A program made the translations under genes and the position numbers. From contig JAFVHN010000077.1 of the NCBI GenBank assembly GCA_017474515.1, positions 1 through 64,000 on the forward strand: a stretch of DNA of 64,000 bases, given 5' to 3'. Shown one piece after another: positions 18,381-26,548 of the stretch. Source of the stretch: Prevotella sp. GTDB lineage: Bacteria > Bacteroidota > Bacteroidia > Bacteroidales > Bacteroidaceae. Within the stretch, counting starts at the first letter, position 1, and the number at the start of each line of letters is the position of its first letter. The notes under the pieces were generated by a model. It was not told the DNA's origin, searched no databases, and saw nothing but the letters and a program-made list of their open reading frames with translations.

Positions 18381-18626
18381 ATGGTCTATGTTGAAATCTT
18401 GCTGCTGTGGGCAACCATTGAAGAATCATTCAAACAGCTGCACAACAACATGTTTGTCAGGGTGGGGCGAAGCCTCATTGTCAACAAGCAATACATCTAC
18501 GTCATCAACCTTACCGACCAGATGCTGTTGTTTGCCGGACAGCAAATCAAGGGCGACATAGCACCCGTCAGGGTGTCGCGCGATGCTCTCAAACAATTGA
18601 AACAGCAGTTGGAGGAAGAAAAATGA
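18381..18626 (+). CDS. Short LytTR-family DNA-binding protein
   Basis: This 81-residue protein carries the second half of a LytTR domain: FVRVGRSLIVNKQYIYVINL is the conserved recognition segment, followed by VRVSRDALKQLKQQL as in stand-alone Bacteroidota LytTR proteins. Those proteins are usually about 100 residues; here the strand region between VYVE and the recognition segment is about 20 residues shorter. It starts 1 bp after the preceding stop and ends 8 bp before the next gene. It probably regulates its own cassette, though the shortening could affect DNA binding. Confidence 0.72.
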   Translation: MVYVEILLLWATIEESFKQLHNNMFVRVGRSLIVNKQYIYVINLTDQMLLFAGQQIKGDIAPVRVSRDALKQLKQQLEEEK

Positions 18627-18634
18627 GGTGAACC

Positions 18635-19528
18635 ATGAGCGAACTGAGCAAGCAAAAACCGGAAGTGCCCGTCATCATCATCGAGCGTGACGATGAACCT
18701 GCCATCGACATCGCCGTTGCCGGAAAGAAGCGGCAATGGCTGCGCCACCTGGCAAACGTGGCCGTGGGGCTGCTCATGCTGGCCCTGCTCTTTGCCGCCT
18801 ACAAGCTTGCGGCCTACTACTTCGTGCTGGGCGTGCCCGTTTCAACATCGCCCAGGGAGAACATTGAAAAGCTGAAGCAGCCCGCAACGGGCGAAACCGC
18901 CGAAGTAAGAATGACCAGCGACAGCATACTCGGCGTAACCCTCGACATCTACGGCCTGCACGGCCTGAAAGCCGACATCGAACTGCGCGAGCCCGACAAG
19001 TGGGACCGCGGCGTGTTCCTCTATTCGCGATGTGCCGACTACACATCGAATGGCAAATACCTCGGCTCGCTGGTCGTGCAGGGCCAAGACCTGCAAAGCG
19101 ACCGCTCGCGGCTGGGATACATGGCCATGGCCGACGGGCAAATGGTCATCGGCATCAGCCGGAGCGACAAGGTGAAGGACTATGTCTGCGGGCGCGGAGG
19201 CTCCTTCTTCAGGCAGTTCATCCTCGTGAGCGACGGCGTGCTGCCGCCACGCTTCATGCTCCACGGAAAGGTGGAGCGAAGGGCCATAGGGCGCATCGGC
19301 AACCAGTTGTTCTATATTGCCACGCGCCAAAAGGAAACGCTCTGGGACTTTGCCGACGCCCTGCGGGAATATGGGTTCACCGACGCCATCTATATCACCG
19401 GCGGCAACCAATACGGCTTCTACCGCGACCGCAACGGCAACCGCCACGACTTCGGGCAGCCCGCCGCCCGAAGTCGCGCCAAGGGCAAGAATTTCGTGCC
19501 CTGGCTGGTATTCAGGGCTTTGAAGTGA
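18635..19528 (+). CDS. Membrane-anchored protein resembling phosphodiester glycosidase domain
   Basis: This 297-residue protein has a cytoplasmic N-terminus of about 45 residues, one membrane segment (VAVGLLMLALLFAAYKLAAY, about 48-67) and an exported domain of ~225 residues. The stretch RRAIGRIGNQLFYIATRQ followed by FADALREYGFTDAIYITGG resembles the NAGPA/phosphodiester glycosidase family core, where a similar loop carries the catalytic residues. The match is by pattern only and the usual Asp is not clear (ITGG where LDGG is common). It is the last gene of the LytTR cassette. Confidence 0.55.
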   Translation: MSELSKQKPEVPVIIIERDDEPAIDIAVAGKKRQWLRHLANVAVGLLMLALLFAAYKLAAYYFVLGVPVSTSPRENIEKLKQPATGETAEVRMTSDSILGVTLDIYGLHGLKADIELREPDKWDRGVFLYSRCADYTSNGKYLGSLVVQGQDLQSDRSRLGYMAMADGQMVIGISRSDKVKDYVCGRGGSFFRQFILVSDGVLPPRFMLHGKVERRAIGRIGNQLFYIATRQKETLWDFADALREYGFTDAIYITGGNQYGFYRDRNGNRHDFGQPAARSRAKGKNFVPWLVFRALK

Positions 19529-19640
19529 AAAAAAAAAACTTAATCCCCCAAAGGGAGGGAGGATGAAAGGCTGGTTCCATGTTTGTGGAGTGATCCCGTT
19601 TTCTTTCTTCGCGACCGGTAGCGGCATGGGTAAAAACTGG

Positions 19641-19845
19641 TAAAAAATCTTGACAAAATCGCCAATTTTTCGAAGATTTTGTAATTTGTTGAATTTCAAT
19701 ATCTTACAAATTGCCTGAAGTTTGACCGCAAATTTCGGGGAGAGATCTTGAAGATTGAGGGGAGAGATCTTGAAGATTTCTCCCCGAAAATTGCCGTCAA
19801 ACTTCCTGGGGGAATCAAATTTTTATGAAAAATCTTGACAAAACG
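19641..19845. repeat. Composite palindromic element, copy B (subtype 1)
   Basis: Direct repeats of AAAAATCTTGACAAAA lie at both ends (19642-19658 and 19827-19843). A small palindrome TTGAATTTCAA-like lies at 19689-19699 and the large inverted repeat at 19721-19801. Inside the loop GGGAGAGATCTTGAAGAT occurs twice. The left arm has GACCGC but the right arm has GCCGTC, giving one mismatch. It lies downstream of the LytTR cassette. Confidence 0.88.
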
Positions 19846-19876
19846 ACGAAAACTTTTGCCTGCCTTTTTCGGGAGC

Positions 19877-19999
19877 TGAGGCATCGGTTCTGGCCTCCTG
19901 GTCTCCAACAACTTCAAAGGTCATAAAAAAGAACTGCAGCAACTGGTCACCCAGGCACTGCAGCTCATCATTAAAATCAACCAAAAACTTATTACCTAA
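19877..19999 (+). pseudogene. Possible remnant of a helical protein C-terminus
   Basis: An open stretch of about 39 codons without a start codon reads SNNFKGHKKELQQLVTQALQ and continues with a similar helical pattern to a TAA at 19997. It begins just after element B. It may be the end of a gene whose front is lost, or chance; support is only the protein-like composition. Confidence 0.2.
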
Positions 20000-20133
20000 T
20001 TGTCAATATCACGTTTATTCATTTCCTTTTCAATACGCTTTCTGAGCGCTTCCTTCTCGCTTTCCGAGAGCGGCTGCACCCGGCATACATACCTGTGCAG
20101 GTGATACTTGCTTGTATGACTGTTGTCGCCCAT
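19996..20133 (-). CDS. Possible 45-residue basic/acidic small protein
   Basis: An ATG at 20133 opens a 45-codon frame ending at 19996. In-frame stops lie just upstream of the ATG, so the start is fixed. The product begins MGDNSHTSKYHLHRYVCRVQ and ends in a charged helix (SESEKEALRKRIEKEMNKRD). It lies 134 bp downstream of an ECF sigma factor gene on the same strand. No family is recognised and the short length makes it uncertain; an overlapping 69-codon frame looks like noise. Confidence 0.35.
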   Translation of the reverse strand: MGDNSHTSKYHLHRYVCRVQPLSESEKEALRKRIEKEMNKRDIDN

Positions 20134-20266
20134 AGTCCCGGATTATCACTGTTTCTTGCCGATGCCTTTCGGGCACCCTTACAACATGATGACGCGGGGT
20201 AAGGCGGTTTGTAACCAGTGTAGTGCCAAAAAAAAGCACATTATGTAGGTTTTTTCTTTTTTTCGC

Positions 20267-20779
20267 CTAAATGGCGACGGCACTCTGCGCCGCGTATTCC
20301 CTGAGTCGGCAGATGCTGCGGTGCATGAGGTTGCGCACGCTCTGGTAGTTGATGCCCATGATGCGGCAGATGTCGTCGTATTTGCGCTGCTCCACGTAGT
20401 AGAGTGTGATGATTTGCTGCTGGCGCGGCGACAGTTTTCCGCAGAACTGCTCAATGGCGGCCGTCATGGCCTGGCGTGCCTCCTGTCTTTCGCGCTGGTA
20501 GTCCTCGGCCTCGGCCATGTCGCGCATTTTGCTGTCGTCGGGCTCCTCGTCGGTGATGCGCATGCTGCGGCGGTATTCGTCGTTGATTCTGTTGCGAAGC
20601 GACACGTAAAGATAGCTTTCGGGATTTCCCACTTCGGCAAGCGAGTTGCTGCGTGTGAAGAGTTTCACAAACACATCCTGAATGCAGTCTTTCAGCATCT
20701 CGCGGTTGCTGCTGAAGCGCGAGCCGAAAGCAAAGAGGTTGTCAACGTGCTCGTTGTAAAGCGTTGTAAAATCGATCAT
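20267..20779 (-). CDS. ECF-type RNA polymerase sigma factor
   Basis: This 170-residue protein has sigma region 2 (YNEHVDNLFAFGSRF, CIQDVFVKLFT) at about 8-50 and region 4 (LSPRQQQIITLYYVEQRKYD, then GINYQSVRNLMHRSICRLRE) at about 115-160. It directs RNA polymerase to alternative promoters. No anti-sigma gene lies beside it, unlike the second sigma factor at 22771-23283. A TATCTTTG -7 box lies upstream. The targets cannot be read from the sequence. Confidence 0.88.
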   Translation of the reverse strand: MIDFTTLYNEHVDNLFAFGSRFSSNREMLKDCIQDVFVKLFTRSNSLAEVGNPESYLYVSLRNRINDEYRRSMRITDEEPDDSKMRDMAEAEDYQRERQEARQAMTAAIEQFCGKLSPRQQQIITLYYVEQRKYDDICRIMGINYQSVRNLMHRSICRLREYAAQSAVAI

Positions 20780-20861
20780 TTGTTTTAGTAATTAGCAGAT
20801 AGTAGCAGTATGTGGCGGCATTCCTTTCGGATGCGGCGGGGGTTGATTGTTTTAGTACGGG

Positions 20862-20869
20862 CAAAGATA
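20862..20869 (-). promoter_or_regulatory. -7 box (TATCTTTG) of the solitary ECF sigma gene
   Basis: On the minus strand TATCTTTG lies 83 bp before the start codon at 20779. Confidence 0.5.
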
Positions 20870-20987
20870 AGCATTTTTGGCGTTACGGCCTTCCTTTTTG
20901 TAAGGTTTTTTCTCTTTCCGCCCGATTTTTTATCAATTTTTAATACTCTTTATAGAGTACGGGGGCCTTTCGGCCATAAGCCGTCGC

Positions 20988-21992
20988 TCAGGGCGTGCGG
21001 GGCGTGAAGCCGGTGAGGGGGTTCCATCCGTCGTCGCCGGCCAGCACCGTTTCCATGTCGTAGTCGTCGATGTTGTCGAGCTGGTGCGACCACGATGCGC
21101 GGCGCAGGGGGTTGGCTCCTGGACCGGTGCTTTTGAACTCGGCGTAGTAGGCCGTCTGCTCATTGTCCTTGTTTCCCCAGTTGTTCCATCCCTCGGGAAG
21201 TATGTGGTCTTCCATCCTGCACCTGATGAAGACGGCCTTGGCGAAGGGTCTCCAGGGCCTGGAGAGGAAGACTTTTTCCACGCCGTTCTCGGCCAGTATG
21301 CGGCAATCGTAGAACACATAGCCGTATTTCTGGCCTTCGGGAGTGGCGGGGGCGGTGACGTAGCCGTCGTCGAGGCTGCGGATGGTGCAGCGGTTAAACA
21401 CGGCAAGGGCCTTGCCGAAGATGAAGTCCACGGTGCCCTCGATGTAGCAGTTCTCGTAGTATTGGCGTGTGCCGATGCCGTAGGTGTAGAGGGTGTCCTG
21501 GTGTCCCGAAAATTCACAATTTCGGAAAATGGCCCTGTCGCCGGCCACGAAACAGGCCACGGCCTGCCCGGCGGAAGGCCCGGCGGAGTTCTCAAAGACG
21601 ATATTCTCGGCGGTGAAATCGGGGCCGTAGATATAGATGGTTGCCGAGCCGCTGGTGCTCATGGTCTCGCCGAAGCGGTTGGGCTTCGAGGCATAGTCGT
21701 CGTTGGTGATGACGGCTCCTTCCTCGCCAATGAGCGTCACGCCGAGCTTGCAGGCGGCAATGATGATTTTCTCCTTGTAAACGCCCCGTTTTATGAAAAT
21801 GCGCGTCTTGTGGTTCTTGCGGAAATCGGGCACGGCGTTCACGGCCTCTTGCACGGTTGTGAAGTTTCCGGTGCCGTCTTGCGCCACGACGAAGTCGCAA
21901 CTGTCGGCTCCCTGTGCCGCGGCTTTGAGAAGGAACGCGAGGAAGAAGACCACGGCGGCGGCCTTTCTCAGGAAGGTGGTAGATGATGTCAT
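20988..21992 (-). CDS. Secreted pectinesterase (CE8)
   Basis: This 334-residue enzyme demethylates homogalacturonan. The signal peptide ends near LLKAAAQ. The parallel beta-helix active site is complete: Gln143 in AGQAVA, Gln165 and Asp166 in GHQDTLY, Asp189 in GTVDFIFG and Arg245 in LSRPWRP. The length matches single-domain bacterial enzymes. It has its own -7 box. It lies 2.4 kb from the SusC/SusD locus in the opposite orientation, so it probably belongs to the same pectin-degrading function but to another transcript. Confidence 0.94.
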   Translation of the reverse strand: MTSSTTFLRKAAAVVFFLAFLLKAAAQGADSCDFVVAQDGTGNFTTVQEAVNAVPDFRKNHKTRIFIKRGVYKEKIIIAACKLGVTLIGEEGAVITNDDYASKPNRFGETMSTSGSATIYIYGPDFTAENIVFENSAGPSAGQAVACFVAGDRAIFRNCEFSGHQDTLYTYGIGTRQYYENCYIEGTVDFIFGKALAVFNRCTIRSLDDGYVTAPATPEGQKYGYVFYDCRILAENGVEKVFLSRPWRPFAKAVFIRCRMEDHILPEGWNNWGNKDNEQTAYYAEFKSTGPGANPLRRASWSHQLDNIDDYDMETVLAGDDGWNPLTGFTPRTP

Positions 21993-22020
21993 GGTGGGTA
22001 GTATTGTTTTTTGAACGGTG

Positions 22021-22028
22021 CAAAGATA
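22021..22028 (-). promoter_or_regulatory. -7 box (TATCTTTG) of the pectinesterase gene
   Basis: On the minus strand TATCTTTG lies about 29 bp before the ATG at 21992. Confidence 0.55.
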
Positions 22029-22126
22029 GGCTTTTCCACCGGCCCCGGGGTGTAATATTCGGCAAAACAGGTTGAAAAATTGACATGTTTTGCCTTTTTG
22101 CCCCTTCTGACGGCGTTGGGCACCCT

Positions 22127-22168
22127 CAAAAAGCGAAGGACGCCGCCTCTTTCAGGTAGCGTCCTTCT
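22127..22168 (-). terminator. Terminator of the sigma/anti-sigma pair
   Basis: On the minus strand GAAGGACGC pairs with GCGTCCTTC and is followed by GCTTTTTG. It lies about 120 bp after the end of the gene at 22287. Confidence 0.6.
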
Positions 22169-22286
22169 TCGTCTTTCGTTAGTATGTTATGAAAAATTTG
22201 AGAGAATTGAAACTTCACAGTTTCGTGTTTTAAAAAATCCAATGTGTTTTACTAAACGTGATTATAGAGAAAGCATAGAAATATAT

Positions 22287-22781
22287 CTACTTGATGAGGG
22301 GTGCCGCCGGTGCGGGCTGGTTGGGCGTTGTGACCTGCACCGCCTTTTGCAGGGTGTCGATTTTCACGGTGTCGCCCATGGCCACGCTTGGCATATTGCC
22401 GTTGCCCTGTGAGGTTCCGGCCATGGGCATGGCCTGCTCTTCTTTGTCGAACGCCATCTGCATGGCGTTGCTCAGCGAGAGGATGATGGCCACGATGGCG
22501 GCAGCCTTGAAGAAGGGCATCATTCGTTGTTTCATGCTGACCCTCTTTGCCTTGACGGTTTTTTCCTCTTCCACGAGCTTGAGCACCTTTTCGTCGAAGT
22601 CGTTGCCGAGCACGAACTGCCTTTTTTCCTCCTGCTGGCAGGCGAAAAGCGGCTTGATGTGCAGCAACGATGCCGGCACGTCTTCCTGGCTGAAGAAGGC
22701 GCGGAGGATGTTTTCCTCTTCGAGCGATGTCTGGCATTCCCAGTACCGCTCCAGCAGTTGCTCAATATATTTATAATCCAT
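22287..22781 (-). CDS. Single-pass membrane protein, probable anti-sigma partner
   Basis: This 164-residue protein starts inside the upstream sigma gene (11 bp overlap), which implies translational coupling. Residues 1-90 form a soluble, helix-rich domain (YKYIEQLLERYWECQTSLEE), and a membrane segment at ~91-107 (FFKAAAIVAIILSLSNA) is followed by a short Pro/Ala-rich exported tail. The layout is that of an anti-sigma factor, but it lacks a recognisable FecR domain. The function is inferred from position. Confidence 0.62.
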   Translation of the reverse strand: MDYKYIEQLLERYWECQTSLEEENILRAFFSQEDVPASLLHIKPLFACQQEEKRQFVLGNDFDEKVLKLVEEEKTVKAKRVSMKQRMMPFFKAAAIVAIILSLSNAMQMAFDKEEQAMPMAGTSQGNGNMPSVAMGDTVKIDTLQKAVQVTTPNQPAPAAPLIK

Positions 22782-23283
22782 ATTCTTCTGCGGCTTTAAG
22801 TTGTTGCCTGACGGATTGCCTGGCCCTGAAGATGTTGACCTTCACTTGTTCTTCGGTGATGCCGAGAATGGCGGCAATGTCTTTATAGGGTTTTCCTTCA
22901 AAGTCACGGAGTTGCATGCAGCTCCGTTGTTTTTCCGGCAGTCCGTCCACGAGTTTTCTCACCATTTGCAGCCTGTCCTGCTGGATGATTCTGTCGTAGG
23001 GATTGTTGACCTGGGCCTCCTGTGCGTCGGTGTTTGTTTCGAGTGCGACGTTTTTCTTGTCGGCCCTTTTTAGTTTGTCGAGCGCGAGGTTTCTGGCAAT
23101 GGTAAGCGCGTATGCCTCAATGCTTTCAATCTGCTCCCACTCTTCCCTTCTGTTCCACACCCTGATGAGTGTGTCTTGCACGATGTCTTCGGCGTCCTCA
23201 TGGTTGAGAGTGATGCGTAGTGCCAGCCTGTAGAGGACGTTTTTCAGCGGCAATATGTCGTTTTTGAAGCTGACGGTTTTCAT
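22771..23283 (-). CDS. ECF-type RNA polymerase sigma factor with membrane partner
   Basis: This 170-residue sigma factor has region 2 (LRITLNHEDAEDIVQDTLIR, about 23-45) and region 4 (LPEKQRSCMQLRDFEGKPYK, then GITEEQVKVNIFRARQSVRQ, about 115-160). It overlaps the probable anti-sigma gene by 11 bp. It resembles the conserved sigma/anti-sigma pairs of Prevotellaceae rather than the FecR-coupled sigma factors that control glycan loci. Confidence 0.9.
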   Translation of the reverse strand: MKTVSFKNDILPLKNVLYRLALRITLNHEDAEDIVQDTLIRVWNRREEWEQIESIEAYALTIARNLALDKLKRADKKNVALETNTDAQEAQVNNPYDRIIQQDRLQMVRKLVDGLPEKQRSCMQLRDFEGKPYKDIAAILGITEEQVKVNIFRARQSVRQQLKAAEEYGL

Positions 23284-23419
23284 CTTGCAATCTATAAGAA
23301 TGACGACTGGAGGGTGGAAAAGTTACGGGCGGGGTGTTAATTTTCTTTAAACGGCTTTGCGATGGCATCGCAACAAAAGGGGCAAGACGGCAAAAGACGT
23401 GGCTGACGTGGAACGACGG

Positions 23420-24220
23420 CTACGGACGGCGGATGACGGTTCCCTGTCGTCCGTCGAGGGCGGTGGCCAGGGTGATGACCACCCGTTCCACGCCTGCCTC
23501 GGTGGCTGCCAGCGCGTTTTCTATCTTTGGCAACATGCCTCCCGAGACGGTGCCGTCGGCCTTCAGCCGTCGGAAGATGTCGGGCGTGATGAGCGGAATG
23601 ACGCTGTCGTCGTCATCGGGATTTGCGAGCACCCCTTTTTTCTCGAACGCGAACATCAGTGTGACGTTGAAGAGCGGCGCCAGTGCCTGCGCCACCGCCG
23701 ATGCCATGGTGTCGGCGTTGGTGTTGAGAATGTTGCCCTGCCCGTCGTGCGTGAGCGGAGCCACCACGGGCACGATGCCTCCTCCGATGAGCCTGGCGAG
23801 CTGTTGCCCGTCGGCCCGTTCCACGTCGCCCACGAAGCCGTAGTCCACAATGCGGGTTTCCCCGTCCACGTTGACGGCCAGGGGTTTCCTTCTCCGCGAG
23901 CGTATGATGTCGAGGTCGGCGCCGGTGAGCCCCAGGGCGCAGATGCCCCTGGCCTCGAGCCTTGCCACGATGTTTTTGTTCACCAATCCGCCATAGACCA
24001 TTGTCACCACGTCGAGCATCTGCCTGTCGGTAATGCGCCGTCCGTTCACCATCCGGCTCTCAATGCCCAGGCTGGCGGCCACCTTGGTGGCCCTCCGCCC
24101 TCCGCCGTGCACCAGCATCTTGTGGCCTTCAATGCGTGCAAAGCTGTCGAGCAGCTGTTCCAATTGCGCGTCGTCTTCCACCACGGCGCCTCCCACTTTC
24201 ACGATAGTAAGGTTTTCCAT
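23420..24220 (-). CDS. argB: Acetylglutamate kinase
   Basis: This enzyme phosphorylates N-acetylglutamate in arginine synthesis. Motifs are KVGGAVVEDD near the N-terminus, VHGGGRRATKVAASLG (substrate and nucleotide loop), IGGGIVPVVAPL and NTNADTMASAVAQAL. I place the start at 24220 (MENLTIVKVGG, 266 residues) because the longer frame from 24247 would start inside the -7 box. It is a single gene here, without other arg genes nearby. Confidence 0.9.
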   Translation of the reverse strand: MENLTIVKVGGAVVEDDAQLEQLLDSFARIEGHKMLVHGGGRRATKVAASLGIESRMVNGRRITDRQMLDVVTMVYGGLVNKNIVARLEARGICALGLTGADLDIIRSRRRKPLAVNVDGETRIVDYGFVGDVERADGQQLARLIGGGIVPVVAPLTHDGQGNILNTNADTMASAVAQALAPLFNVTLMFAFEKKGVLANPDDDDSVIPLITPDIFRRLKADGTVSGGMLPKIENALAATEAGVERVVITLATALDGRQGTVIRRP

Positions 24221-24244
24221 TTTGATGTTCTTTCTTTTTTTGTG

Positions 24245-24252
24245 CAAAAGTA
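24245..24252 (-). promoter_or_regulatory. -7 box (TACTTTTG) of argB
   Basis: On the minus strand TACTTTTG fits TAnnTTTG and lies 24 bp before the chosen ATG. It rules out the upstream ATG at 24247. Confidence 0.55.
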
Positions 24253-24370
24253 CACATTTTCCGCGAGAAAAAAGGCCCTGACAGGGCGAAAGTTAAAGGG
24301 CATAGGGGGTTAGGTAGTTAAAATATGCTAAACTTTCGGCTTTATGAATGTCGATTTATTGTAAAAACGC

Positions 24371-24378
24371 TACCTTTG
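24371..24378 (+). promoter_or_regulatory. -7 box (TACCTTTG) of the pectin locus
   Basis: TACCTTTG lies 57 bp before the first gene of the locus at 24436. Confidence 0.55.
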
Positions 24379-24435
24379 AACTGAATTTTAATATTAATCG
24401 ACTAAAACATTATTTATTAACTTTATTTTCAGCTT

Positions 24436-26052
24436 ATGAAGAAAATCTTTACATTCATTGCAGCCGCATTGTTCTCAGTGGCAATGCAGGCCCAGACCGT
24501 TGTGGGCAGCGAAGACAACTCCACCGGCTGGTGGACGGCTTTCTCGCCCTACTACAGCATTCCGGCGAACAGCACGCTGTCGCTGAACTTCGTGAACTAC
24601 AGCAGCCAGGCCAACAACTGGAACAACTGGCTCGTCGTGCTCACCAACGACACCGAGCGCGGCGCCGCCGACTATGCCGAGTACTGCGTGCTGAGGGCCG
24701 ACAACTGGGCATGGAACTCCCAGACCAACAGCGGCGATAACCAGGATTGGTTCGTGTCGCTGGCCAGCAACTACAACTGGGACACCTTCAAGGCCGACAT
24801 GGACGGCTCCACCGTTGCCATGACGGTGACGCGCGAGGGTGCCAAGACCACCATCCACGCCGACATCACCACCGCCGGCGGCGCCTCCTATTTTGAGGAC
24901 TTCGTCATCAATTGCGGCGACGGCACACAGCCCATGGGCGCCTTCCTGAGCACCGAGGGTGGACACCTGGTCATCAACAGCGCCACCGTGAGCGCACCGG
25001 CACAGCCCGGCGCCAGCGAGAGCTACAAGGCCATCAACGTGGCCGAGGACGGCACCATCAGCATGGCACCCGAGTTCCTGGCCGTGGTGGGTGAAGACGG
25101 CAAGACCGCCAACAACGTTGCCGACGGCAAGAGCATCGTAACCATCCAGACCGACAACGTCACCGTGGAGGCCGTGGGCGGAACCACACCGGCCAACATC
25201 GAGGGCGGCGCACAGGACATCACCCCGGGCCAGCTCATCGACGAAGCCACACACACCTACCAGGTGGCCAGCGTGGGCTCGTGGAACAACGTGGAGTGGA
25301 AGAACGGCAACAACAAGACCGACATCAACGATGCCGCCGGCACCAAGCTCTACTTCCTCATGGGAACGGGCAACCCCTACGTGGGCCTGAACGCCGAGGA
25401 AATCTACACCGACGACAACCCCACCGGCACCTATCGCGCCAAGTACGACTTCTATGAGCCCGACGGCTCGAAGGGCATGCCCCTGACCGGACTCTACTAC
25501 AAGTTCACCACCAAGCAGGACGGCGACCTGAAGGTGCAGATCTGGGCCAACAAGGGCAACCGCCAGACCTTCGTGGTTGACGAGAGCACCAAGCAGCCCG
25601 TGCCCTACACCGTGGAAGGCTACGTGAACGGCCAGAAGGCCAACGACGAGAGCAAGCCCGTATATAACGAGGACGGCACGCCGAAACTCGACAACGACGG
25701 CAACCCCGTTTACGAGCAGTACTGCATCTTCTTCACCAACGAGGAGCTGCAGGAGCGCCACGCCCAGTCGGGCAACGCCGACAACCCCTACATCATCGAC
25801 ATGGGCAACCAGGCCTTCTGGGGCTGGCTCACCTTCCATGCCGAGGCCAACAAGAGCTACTGGCTCTTCCAGCACAGCTCGCAGGTGGGATTCGGCGGAT
25901 TTGAGTTCAACGGCGGCACCACCGCCATCCAAACCATCGCCGCTCCGAAGGCTGCCAAGTCCGACCGCACCTACAACCTGCAGGGCCAGGTGGTTGACCA
26001 GAACTACAAGGGCATCGTCATCAAGAACGGCCGCAAGTACATCAGGAAGTAA
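24436..26052 (+). CDS. Secreted protein of unknown function with type IX secretion-like tail
   Basis: This 538-residue protein has a signal peptide (IFTFIAAALFSVAMQAQ). Residues ~22-180 look like a lectin-type beta-sandwich (GWWTAFSPYYSIPANSTLSL, DNWAWNSQTNSGDNQDWFVS), followed by beta-rich Gly/Asn/Asp segments. The last ~30 residues (YNLQGQVVDQNYKGIVIKNG, then RKYIRK) have the pattern of Prevotella C-terminal sorting tails. It is the first gene before the DUF5123-like protein, SusC and SusD, where surface glycan-binding proteins or lyases often lie. No catalytic motif is recognised. A terminator follows it, so the downstream genes may have another promoter. Confidence 0.75.
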   Translation: MKKIFTFIAAALFSVAMQAQTVVGSEDNSTGWWTAFSPYYSIPANSTLSLNFVNYSSQANNWNNWLVVLTNDTERGAADYAEYCVLRADNWAWNSQTNSGDNQDWFVSLASNYNWDTFKADMDGSTVAMTVTREGAKTTIHADITTAGGASYFEDFVINCGDGTQPMGAFLSTEGGHLVINSATVSAPAQPGASESYKAINVAEDGTISMAPEFLAVVGEDGKTANNVADGKSIVTIQTDNVTVEAVGGTTPANIEGGAQDITPGQLIDEATHTYQVASVGSWNNVEWKNGNNKTDINDAAGTKLYFLMGTGNPYVGLNAEEIYTDDNPTGTYRAKYDFYEPDGSKGMPLTGLYYKFTTKQDGDLKVQIWANKGNRQTFVVDESTKQPVPYTVEGYVNGQKANDESKPVYNEDGTPKLDNDGNPVYEQYCIFFTNEELQERHAQSGNADNPYIIDMGNQAFWGWLTFHAEANKSYWLFQHSSQVGFGGFEFNGGTTAIQTIAAPKAAKSDRTYNLQGQVVDQNYKGIVIKNGRKYIRK

Positions 26053-26075
26053 TCATTCCCGCAAATACCCAGCAA

Positions 26076-26108
26076 GAGGGAGCGAAGGTTTTCGCCCCCT
26101 CTTTTTTT
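26076..26108 (+). terminator. Terminator after the secreted protein gene
   Basis: GAGGGAGCGAA pairs with TTCGCCCCCTC (10 of 11 pairs) and is followed by seven T. Confidence 0.82.
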
Positions 26109-26194
26109 ATTGTCCAAAAAGCCCGCCGATTCCGTTGACGGCGCCGGCCACAAAAACCCGTCCGCCAGACGGGTAACAACGTGGTGATTTTTTG

Positions 26195-26400
26195 ATGAAA
26201 AATCTTGACAAAATCGATATTTTTTTGATGATTTTATAAAGTGTTGAAAATCAATAGGTTGTAGATTGCCCAAAGTTTGACCGCAAATTGAGGGGAGAAA
26301 ATTGGCACTTTGAGAGGAGAAATCTTGAAGATCTCTCCCCTCAATTTGCGGTCAAACTTTTCCAGGGACTGAAATTATCATGAAAAATCTTGACAAAACG
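26195..26400. repeat. Composite palindromic element, copy C (subtype 1)
   Basis: ATGAAAAATCTTGACAAAA stands at both ends (26195-26213 and 26380-26398). The small palindrome lies near 26244-26254 and the large inverted repeat at 26276-26356. Both arms carry CAAATTGAGGGG / CCCCTCAATTTG instead of the CAAATTTCGGGG of copies B, D and E, so pairing is kept. The gap 26053-26548 holds this element, a terminator and AT-rich DNA only. Confidence 0.9.
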
Positions 26401-26548
26401 CCCCGCAAAAACCATCCCCCCAAAGGCCCGCCAACACATGCCCTTCCCCACGAAAAAAACCGCGCCCCCCAATGAGTACATTATAAATATACGCGCGTCA
26501 AAAAGAAAGACAAGCATATACATGTATAACTTAATAAACTGCTTTTTT

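Noticed and set aside
20030..20239. 69-codon minus-strand frame
   Set aside because: It overlaps the better supported 45-codon frame in another phase and has no protein-like pattern.
24221..24247. Longer argB start at 24247
   Set aside because: It would start inside the -7 box TACTTTTG, and the extra residues are not part of the kinase fold.
24475..25932. Long minus-strand open frame of 485 codons opposite the secreted protein gene
   Set aside because: The frame is open because the plus-strand codons are GC-rich at third positions; composition (Val/Gly/His-rich) and lack of motifs are typical of antisense frames. Similar long frames opposite 299-2398, 4404-7244, 12093-13262, 27000-28000, 28400-33560 and 58726-60168 were rejected for the same reason.
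26195..26400. Composite elements as ordinary terminators
   Set aside because: Copies C, D and F come after separate, normal terminators, and the large hairpins lack a following T tract and carry end repeats not needed for termination.
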